A stretch of DNA of 13,425 nt from Chitinophagaceae bacterium UBA4407 (lineage in GTDB: Bacteria > Bacteroidota > Bacteroidia > Chitinophagales > Chitinophagaceae): assembly GCA_002390845.1 (NCBI GenBank), contig DGQT01000058.1, forward strand, positions 1 to 13,425, read 5' to 3'. A program made the position numbers and the translations under genes. A model generated the notes under the pieces. That model worked only from the letters and a program-made list of their open reading frames with translations. It did not search any database and was not told the origin of the DNA. The stretch's first letter is position 1; every line of letters begins with the position of its first letter. Of this stretch, positions 8,141 to 13,425 are shown in pieces.

Positions 8141-8456
8141 GTTAAGCTTGCAAGTAAAAAGGAAATTTTTTTACCCGGCTGAGGTAACTATACTGAACTT
8201 TTCTTGCGTCGCACTCTTGTACTCAATAACAATATGAAGCAACATGCAGTATTGCAGAATTGAACATGTATTTAATCATTCCTGAATAAATAAGGATACA
8301 ATGTTTTGTGAGGTTTTCACCCTAAACCCTTTTTTCTTTTTTGTAAATGAAAATTCTTTCGCAACAAAGTCACCATCTCTCAATTATTAAAGAGCACCGA
8401 CTTTTATTATGACAGATTTTTTGATTTACTACTATTTTTTCTCACTACCTTAAAGC
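8141..8456. other. Intergenic region before the second kinase operon, with one REP-like repeat
   Basis: The first part is homologous to the 3' flank of LRR gene 1. It holds TTTACCCGGCTGAGG (8170-8184) and, 26 bp after GGCT begins its GCT, the repeat core CTTGCGTCGCACTCTTGTAC at 8203-8222. No inverted partner of this copy is visible. The remaining 230 bp are AT-rich. They must contain the promoter of the kinase-regulator operon, but I see no convincing TTG / TAnnTTTG pair, no hairpin with a T-tail and no small gene. Confidence 0.6.
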
Positions 8457-11400
8457 ATGAAACTCAGGGTACAGTTGTTATATTTTTTTATGCTTGCAAC
8501 ACAAGTACATGCATATACACAACAGCCTGAAATACGTTTCACAAATCTCTCTACAAAAGATGGTTTGTTAAGCAATGTTGTATATGATCTGCATCAGGAC
8601 CGGCAGGGTTTTATGTGGATCGCTACTCACAATGGATTGAGCCGATATGACGGTCATCATTTCAGGCATTACCAGTATGATCCTGGTAATAGCAATAGTA
8701 TATCCGGCAATTATGTGCATTGTATAAAAGAAGACAAAAATGGCATTTTATGGCTGGCAACAAACAAAGGTTTAAATAGTCTAAACCCTTTTACAGGAAG
8801 CATAAGAAGATATAAAATGCCTGCAAAAGAAATGTCTGCTGACATGGAACAAATATTTGTGGTGAATGATTCTGTGTTGCTGATAACTGCCGTTTCAACT
8901 ATGTATCGCTTTAATAAAAACACTTTGATTTTCACGGAATTTACATTGCCACATTTTGCCAATCCGTTTACCCTGCTTCAGTCAAAATTTATAGCCGATC
9001 ACAAAGGAAATATCTTCATCAACAGAGGTGACGGCAATAATGATTGCTTAAGCATCAACTGGCAAAATGCGGTAGCGGTACTTGTGCCTTTACTGGATGT
9101 ATTGCATATACCGCAATCAAAATATTACTTATCAAATTTCTATTTTGATGCACAAAACAATCCATGGTGTTTTAGTACAGCAGAAGCGTTGATGCTTACG
9201 AAAAAAATATCTGGAACTGAAATTCATTACCCGTTTACTAACCCTGATGTTCATGCACCTGAAAATGTGGTCAAAAGTTTTTATGAGGAACCTGGTAAGC
9301 GTCTGTGGATCTGTACAGATGCGGGCCTCGTTTTTTACGATTATATTCAGAATAAATTTTACCGGTATACCCAAAAAGCTGGTGATAAAGAATCGCTAAG
9401 CAATAACCGTGTCAACTGCATGATGCGGGATAAAAATGGTTTATACTGGACTGGTACTTTTGGTGGTGGTATTTGTTATTTCAGCATCAACGCGAAATTT
9501 AAACATGTTAACATCGATACAGGATATAATTCCGGAGACAGGATTATTTATGGCCTAAAAACATTAAGCTCGGGCAGGATATTAATAACAACTTCCGCTG
9601 CAAAGAAATTTATTCTTGATAAAAACAAAAAATTGTTTGAATTAAAGAATCCAAAAGATTCTATTTCGGTCGATTCAATGATCTATGAAATAACGGGTCA
9701 AAAAAGGAAGGAGTTTTCAGAAAAAAATTACGGCCTGCTTTACATGGTATGTAATGCATGGGATTACCAACAAAGGAAAAAGCCTTACGTACCCGTGAAA
9801 GATATTCCTGATGGCGGAGTTTTTATAAATTCCGGGAATGAAGTATGGGTTTATAAGAATATGCAATTTATAAGCGCTGATACTGCCATAAATTTCAAAC
9901 ATTCAATCATGCATGCTATGGCTATGACTGATAACAATTTCCTTCTTTCAACCAATAATGGACTTGTCGTTTTCGATACAAAAACAAAATCAATAAAAAA
10001 GACTTATTTACCTGAACGTGATAATCCATATAGTATCGGAAGCAATTTGACTGGTTATATATTACCCGATATTAAAGGCAATTATTGGATAGGCACGCAA
10101 GACGCCGGGCTTGATTTCTGGGATGCAAAAGCAAATAGATTTTATCACTATACTAAAAAAGACGGACTACCGGATAATAAAATATACCAGATACTTCCTG
10201 ATAAATACGGAAGGCTTTGGATCAGTACCAACAATGGGTTATCCTGTTTTGATACCATAGCAAAAACATTTACCAATTATACCAAAACAGATGGCCTGAT
10301 CAACACAGAATATAACAGCGGATCAGCTTGCATGGACGATGAAGGAACTATGTATTTCGGCGGCATGGATGGCATTGATTATTTTCACCCCGATTCACTC
10401 ACACAACTATTACAGGCACCTTCGTTAATTGCTGCTGCATTTAAAGTATACAACCAGTTACAACCAATTAATAGCAGTTATGATCTGGCCACAAACGATA
10501 ATAATATTTCCATTGAATTTAGCGCCAATGACTTCTTAAACGCATCAAAAATTTTATACCGTTATAAACTACGGGGTGCAGATAAAGACTGGCTCACTGC
10601 GCAGGGAGTTAATAATGTACAGTACAATAAACTGCCATCAGGCAGTTATCGCTTTAGCGTGCAAGGCTCATATAATGGAAAGACTTGGGGTACGCCGCTT
10701 GTAATAGATTTTGCAATAGCAACACCCTGGTTTCAAAGCTGGTGGTTCTTTACATTGCTTGTATTATTTTCAGTAGGGGTAGTATGGCTATTGTTTCAAT
10801 ACCGCTTACAGCAAAGACTAAAAGTGTTACAGGTGCGCAACCGAATACACCGCGACCTGCATGACGATGTTGGTTCCACACTCAGCAGTGTAAAAGCCTA
10901 CTCAGAAATATTAAAAGAGAATCCCAATAAACTAATGATTGCAGATCTCATAAAAGAAAATGCTACAGAAATGATTGACCGGCTCGAGGTAATTGCATGG
11001 GCTACAAACCCGCAGCACGATAGCTTTGGTAGCCTGCTCGATAAGATCAACCGTTATGCAGCCCCATTGTGCCATACAAAAAATATAAACTATCAAATAA
11101 CGCAGCACGGTATTTCAAGAGAGACCATCATACCGGGCGAAATAAGGCAAAGCCTTTACCTCATCGCAAAAGAAGCCATTAACAACACCATCAAATATTC
11201 GAATGCAGGAAACTGTTCTACTGAGTTCCGTATAGAAAGTGGAAAATTTGTTATGCAAATTATGGATGATGGCAAAGGGTTTAATACCACGATGCCAACA
11301 ACCGGTAACGGGCTTCAAAATATGGCGGCAAGGATTAAAGATATTGGCGGCATACTTACTTTTAACAGTGACAATGGCCACGGAACAACAATAAAAATAC

Positions 11401-11459
11401 AGTTGCCTTACCCTTTCAAAATCCCTAATTCATGGGATAGGAAACACAACCAAAGATAG
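8457..11459 (+). CDS. Propeller (Reg_prop/Y_Y_Y) sensor histidine kinase, second copy
   Basis: This membrane sensor kinase has 1000 residues. A signal peptide (about 1-21, MKLRVQLLYFFMLATQVHA) leads to a long periplasmic propeller region (about 25-670). Clear blades include GFMWIATHNGLSRYDG, LWLATNKGLNSLN and LWISTNNGLSCFD, and several blades in the middle are weak. A Y_Y_Y domain follows (about 684-756), then one membrane segment (about 762-784), a HisKA_3 domain with H802 (HRDLHDDVGS) and a HATPase_c domain with N-box KEAINN (about 905-910), DDGKGF (about 937-942), GNGLQNM and GHGTT. All expected catalytic motifs are present. It is in an operon with the regulator that begins 15 bp after its stop, its near-certain partner. 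It shares its architecture with the kinase at 851-4078 but is diverged from it in sequence. The sensed signal is unknown; related hybrid sensors in gut Bacteroides detect glycans, which is only a suggestion here. Confidence 0.95.
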   Translation: MKLRVQLLYFFMLATQVHAYTQQPEIRFTNLSTKDGLLSNVVYDLHQDRQGFMWIATHNGLSRYDGHHFRHYQYDPGNSNSISGNYVHCIKEDKNGILWLATNKGLNSLNPFTGSIRRYKMPAKEMSADMEQIFVVNDSVLLITAVSTMYRFNKNTLIFTEFTLPHFANPFTLLQSKFIADHKGNIFINRGDGNNDCLSINWQNAVAVLVPLLDVLHIPQSKYYLSNFYFDAQNNPWCFSTAEALMLTKKISGTEIHYPFTNPDVHAPENVVKSFYEEPGKRLWICTDAGLVFYDYIQNKFYRYTQKAGDKESLSNNRVNCMMRDKNGLYWTGTFGGGICYFSINAKFKHVNIDTGYNSGDRIIYGLKTLSSGRILITTSAAKKFILDKNKKLFELKNPKDSISVDSMIYEITGQKRKEFSEKNYGLLYMVCNAWDYQQRKKPYVPVKDIPDGGVFINSGNEVWVYKNMQFISADTAINFKHSIMHAMAMTDNNFLLSTNNGLVVFDTKTKSIKKTYLPERDNPYSIGSNLTGYILPDIKGNYWIGTQDAGLDFWDAKANRFYHYTKKDGLPDNKIYQILPDKYGRLWISTNNGLSCFDTIAKTFTNYTKTDGLINTEYNSGSACMDDEGTMYFGGMDGIDYFHPDSLTQLLQAPSLIAAAFKVYNQLQPINSSYDLATNDNNISIEFSANDFLNASKILYRYKLRGADKDWLTAQGVNNVQYNKLPSGSYRFSVQGSYNGKTWGTPLVIDFAIATPWFQSWWFFTLLVLFSVGVVWLLFQYRLQQRLKVLQVRNRIHRDLHDDVGSTLSSVKAYSEILKENPNKLMIADLIKENATEMIDRLEVIAWATNPQHDSFGSLLDKINRYAAPLCHTKNINYQITQHGISRETIIPGEIRQSLYLIAKEAINNTIKYSNAGNCSTEFRIESGKFVMQIMDDGKGFNTTMPTTGNGLQNMAARIKDIGGILTFNSDNGHGTTIKIQLPYPFKIPNSWDRKHNQR

Positions 11460-11474
11460 CTATATTTATGCCCC

Positions 11475-12107
11475 ATGATTAAAGTGGCCATCATAGAAGA
11501 TAATGCATCCTACAGGCAAACATTATCCATCATTATGCAACTTGATGAATCCCTGCAACTCATTCACAAGCTCCCCAACTGCAACGATATGCTGCTGCGT
11601 TTTACCGAAGAACAACCCGATGTAGTAATTATGGATATTGACCTGCCCGGCATCAGCGGCATACAGGGCGTATGGCAGTTAAAACAGGAATGGCCCGAAA
11701 TAAAAGTATTGATGCTAACCATGTTTGAAGAAGAGGAAAAAATATTCGGTGCGCTCAAAGCCGGTGCCAACGGGTATTTGCTTAAAAAAGATTCACCGCA
11801 AAAAATTATTGAATCCATACATGCCGTCTACAAAGGTGAATCTGCGATGAACGGCATGATCGCCTCCAAAGTGCTCGACTATTTCTATACACAGCAAAAG
11901 AAAACCGCCGCCACACTCGATAAAACTACACTCACAGAAAGAGAAAAAGAAGTGCTGCAATTAATTGTAAAAGGTTATTCCTACAAAGAGATCGCCGCAC
12001 AATGCTTTATCACAGTGCAAACCCTCAACAGCCACATAAAAAACATTTACCAGAAACTCAATGTGCATTCAAGGGCAGAGCTTGCTGCGAAATTTAGGGA
12101 AGAGTAA
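11475..12107 (+). CDS. NarL/LuxR-family response regulator
   Basis: This 210-residue cytoplasmic regulator is the partner of the upstream kinase, 15 bp away. The receiver domain covers residues 1-120, with E8/D9 (VAIIEDN), phospho-acceptor D54 (VIMDIDLPG), T82 (MLTMFEE) and K104 (GYLLKK). A short linker (QQKKTAATLDK) leads to a GerE/LuxR helix-turn-helix (about 148-205) starting LTEREKEVLQLI, with recognition helix TVQTLNSHIKNIYQKL. Both domains are complete and of usual length. On phosphorylation it is expected to dimerise and bind DNA. The dyad boxes at 4384, 6424, 12284 and 12755 have a size and symmetry that would suit such a dimer, but no binding is shown. It is a close paralogue of the regulator at 1-515. 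Confidence 0.96.
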   Translation: MIKVAIIEDNASYRQTLSIIMQLDESLQLIHKLPNCNDMLLRFTEEQPDVVIMDIDLPGISGIQGVWQLKQEWPEIKVLMLTMFEEEEKIFGALKAGANGYLLKKDSPQKIIESIHAVYKGESAMNGMIASKVLDYFYTQQKKTAATLDKTTLTEREKEVLQLIVKGYSYKEIAAQCFITVQTLNSHIKNIYQKLNVHSRAELAAKFREE

Positions 12108-12119
12108 GCCCTCATCCCT

Positions 12120-12133
12120 GCCTGCCGGCAGGC
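12120..12133. repeat. GC-rich palindrome just after the regulator stop
   Basis: GCCTGCCGGCAGGC is a perfect 14-bp palindrome 12 bp after the stop of the kinase-regulator operon, flanked by CCCTCATCCCT and AAAGGGGAG. It can form a short GC-rich hairpin and may mark the 3' end of the transcript, but no run of T follows at once, so it is not a classical intrinsic terminator. GC-rich in AT-rich surroundings, it could also be a short dispersed intergenic repeat. Confidence 0.5.
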
Positions 12134-12166
12134 CATAAAGGGGAGTAAAATGTTGTTTGTTTTTAT

Positions 12167-12220
12167 TAGCCCAGCTGAAGAATATGCATTGAGCTTTTGT
12201 TGCGTCGCACTCTTGTGCGT
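12167..12220 (+). repeat. REP-like repeat with extended left flank
   Basis: The core TTGCGTCGCACTCTTGTGCG (12200-12219) is preceded by AGCCCAGCTGAAG, with the same 26-bp distance from GCTGAAG to the core as in the copies after both LRR genes. Because this copy follows a regulator gene rather than an LRR gene, the repeat of about 60 bp is an independent dispersed element and not only part of the LRR duplication. No inverted partner is seen nearby. Confidence 0.65.
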
Positions 12221-12283
12221 TCAGATCAATAAGCATCTTTTATCCTACCCATATCTATAAGATTTGACTGACTATATTAATTT

Positions 12284-12336
12284 GAAATATCCCTTATTTA
12301 TGGGATTGACTTTGGTATTGTAGTAAAGTACTTTTG
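12284..12336 (+). promoter_or_regulatory. Promoter box 4: conserved dyad box with full -33/-7 promoter
   Basis: A diverged copy of the box (AAATATCCCTTATTTATGGG then ATTGAC, ending at 12310) has a perfect dyad ATCCC-8-GGGAT. TTG at 12306-12308 and TACTTTTG at 12329-12336 are 20 bp apart and match the Bacteroidota TTG / TAnnTTTG promoter fully. The -7 element is again 18 bp after the box. No gene starts within the next 500 bp, so it either drives a very long leader for the surface-protein gene at 12959, a non-coding RNA, or is left over from a lost gene. Confidence 0.6.
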
Positions 12337-12754
12337 TTTTAAGTAAGGGGTCAATAAAAATCAAGCACTTAAAAAATAAAATATTTTTTACCGTATTAAA
12401 CTTTAAAATGAATAACGAATCATAGTAAAACTACAGAATCATACAGCCTGAAATAAGTAACAGCAACCAAACAAAAACGACTCTTAAATATTTTTCTTCG
12501 ATAATTTGAATTGTACAGCATTAGCTATTTATTTTTTATAGCTGAAATGAGTGTTATAAAGCCTGATAAAAATCCCATTTCCATTGAAATTCCTGAATTG
12601 ATTACTATTTTACTGATTGAGATTTGATAAGCGACTGTTCGTAAGAAAACCAGACAGGGCTTGGTTTGCTGTTCACAAGCTATGAAAGAATAGCATGAAA
12701 TATTCTTAATGTGATAAGGTAAATGTTTGTGTAATTAATGTACAGATGAAAGAC
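12337..12754. other. AT-rich intergenic stretch without recognised gene
   Basis: I see no convincing coding region here. The longest ATG frame noticed, 12547-12627, would encode 26 residues (MSVIKPDKNPISIEIPEL...) and resembles nothing I recognise. A small inverted repeat AGCTAT-9-ATAGCT (12523-12543) has no T-tail after it. The stretch lies between two promoter-like boxes and may be a remnant of a deleted gene or an untranslated leader. Confidence 0.5.
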
Positions 12755-12806
12755 AAATCTACCTGATTTATGGGATTGACTTTTACAAAACCAATAAATA
12801 AATTTG
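12755..12806 (+). promoter_or_regulatory. Promoter box 3: conserved dyad box with full -33/-7 promoter (surface-protein gene)
   Basis: The box AAATCTACCTGATTTATGGG then ATTGAC (12755-12780) is nearly identical to boxes 1 and 2. TTG at 12776-12778 and TAAATTTG at 12799-12806 are 20 bp apart and match the Bacteroidota promoter fully, with the usual 18-bp gap from box to -7. It lies about 150 bp before the ATG at 12959, so it probably drives that gene. Confidence 0.65.
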
Positions 12807-12958
12807 ATTCTTTAAAATTATCGGAGCCTTATAGCTTGCCCTAAACCATCTTGTAGGTTTATTGCAAATAGAAATATTATTTCAGCCGTTCTTACTAAGC
12901 TGCGAATAGAATTGTTATGTCTCGAATAAAAAGCAAATCTCGAATCGATTATAAACTT

Positions 12959-13425
12959 ATGACCAAAATCAGAGCCATATTAATATTGTCTGCCTTGTTA
13001 TTGAGCTTTTGGGCAACCTGTCAATCTCTTGGCGATTATCGCAGTTTTCAAACTGGTAATTGGAATAATGTAAATTCCTGGGAAACTTTCAATGGAACAT
13101 CTTGGGTAATCGCCAGTACTATTCCATTTTCTTCAGATGGAACAATCACTATTCGAAATGGCCATATTATTACAATTACATCAAATTTAAGTGCTGATCA
13201 AATAATTGTGGAAACAGGTGGAACGCTAACGATTTCATCATCATTAATCTTAAATGATGGAACAGGAGATGATTTAAAAGTAGATGGTACTTTAAATATA
13301 GGTAACGCAATCAGTGGAGATGGAATTTTGATTGGAAATGGAATAGTTAATTGGAATAGTGGCACTTTGCAAGTACCAACAAATCTTAATTCTTCAGGTG
13401 TGTTTAATATACTCACAAGTACTGA
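12959..13425 (+). CDS. Start of a large secreted beta-rich surface protein (3' end outside window)
   Basis: The first 155 residues are visible. The start at 12959 gives a signal peptide (MTKIRAILILSALLLSFWAT, cleavage near CQS). An in-frame ATG at 12917 would add 14 basic, poorly fitting residues and is less likely. The mature part begins GDYRSFQTGNWNNVNSWETF and continues with G-, N-, T- and I-rich segments (GGTLTISSSLILNDG, VDGTLNIG, GDGILIGNG). These suggest a beta-helix or stacked-strand fold, as in long adhesin-like or T9SS-exported proteins of Bacteroidota. The cysteine near the cleavage site lacks a normal lipobox. No enzyme motif is visible and the C-terminus, where a sorting domain would be, is outside the window. 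It carries the same upstream box as the LRR genes, so it is probably co-regulated with them. Confidence 0.8.
   Translation, partial: MTKIRAILILSALLLSFWATCQSLGDYRSFQTGNWNNVNSWETFNGTSWVIASTIPFSSDGTITIRNGHIITITSNLSADQIIVETGGTLTISSSLILNDGTGDDLKVDGTLNIGNAISGDGILIGNGIVNWNSGTLQVPTNLNSSGVFNILTST

Larger units (their letters stand above)
4384..8225 (+). repeat. Tandem duplication of promoter, LRR gene and 3' flank
   Basis: Two units of about 1.8 kb (about 4384-6235 and 6424-8225) align from the regulatory box through the coding sequence and into the 3' flank. Shared non-coding features are the box and its -7 element, TAAATCACC shortly before each ATG, and TTTTTTACCCGGCT followed by TGAACTTTTCTTGCGTCGC after each stop. 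The duplication therefore copied the gene with its control region. Most of the sequence has clearly diverged, so the event is not recent, apart from the near-identical block at 5842-5967 / 7829-7954. Confidence 0.8.

Noticed and set aside
8281..8298. CCTGA-8-GGATA before the second kinase operon, resembling the regulatory box
   Set aside because: The spacing is 2 bp longer than in the box, the rest does not match, and no TAnnTTTG lies at the expected offset.
12120..12150. GC-rich palindrome as an intrinsic terminator
   Set aside because: A hairpin is possible but no T-run follows it directly, so it is listed only as a palindrome.
682..12220. Recurring 20-bp repeats considered as a CRISPR array
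   Set aside because: Copies are kilobases apart, in both orientations, with no regular spacers and no cas genes.
12547..12627. 26-residue frame MSVIKPDKNPISIEIPEL... in the last intergenic region
   Set aside because: It is too short, no family is recognised and there is no supporting context; it could be a gene fragment but cannot be shown.
13198..13416. 72-residue minus-strand frame at the right end
   Set aside because: It is opposite the in-frame secreted protein that starts at 12959 with a good signal peptide and promoter; the minus frame has no features of a real protein.

Overview
The window looks like a chromosomal piece from a member of the Bacteroidota, most likely Chitinophagaceae or a close relative. 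The DNA is AT-rich. Two genes end in type IX secretion (T9SS) C-terminal sorting domains. Two sensor kinases have periplasmic Reg_prop propellers and Y_Y_Y domains. No clear Shine-Dalgarno sequences precede the starts, and promoter-like sites match the Bacteroidota -33/-7 pattern (TTG, then TAnnTTTG). The genus cannot be fixed from the sequence alone.

Layout. On the minus strand, a large propeller histidine kinase (851-4078) is followed downstream by a NarL/LuxR-type response regulator whose 3' end is cut off by the window edge (1-515). A 335-bp gap holding a nested inverted repeat separates them. On the plus strand, and diverging from that kinase, lie two tandemly duplicated genes for secreted leucine-rich-repeat proteins (4477-6153 and 6530-8140). 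These have plant-type 24-residue repeats, an Ig-like segment and a T9SS sorting domain. They are followed by a second propeller kinase (8457-11459) and its response regulator (11475-12107), only 15 bp apart and clearly an operon. An 851-bp gap then leads to the start of another large secreted surface protein (12959 to beyond the window end).

How the parts may work together. Two paralogous sensor-kinase/regulator pairs bracket a duplicated pair of surface LRR genes. Upstream of both LRR genes, upstream of the last surface-protein gene, and at one further intergenic site lies the same 26-bp box. It contains a dyad (T-A/C-CC, 8 bp, GG-G/T-A) and sits exactly 18 bp before a -7-like element (TAnnTTTG or TAnnTTTA). 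The simplest reading is a shared operator for a dimeric LuxR-type regulator, possibly one or both regulators encoded here, controlling a set of secreted surface proteins. The box and its spacing are seen directly; the identity of the regulator is inference.

The intergenic regions also carry a dispersed REP-like repeat with core TTGCGTCGCACTCTTGTAC. There are six recognisable copies and one degraded copy, two pairs of which are inverted about 96 bp apart. The LRR genes show a patchwork history: one whole LRR unit is present in only one copy, and a 126-bp stretch is identical except for one base although the flanking sequence is clearly diverged.
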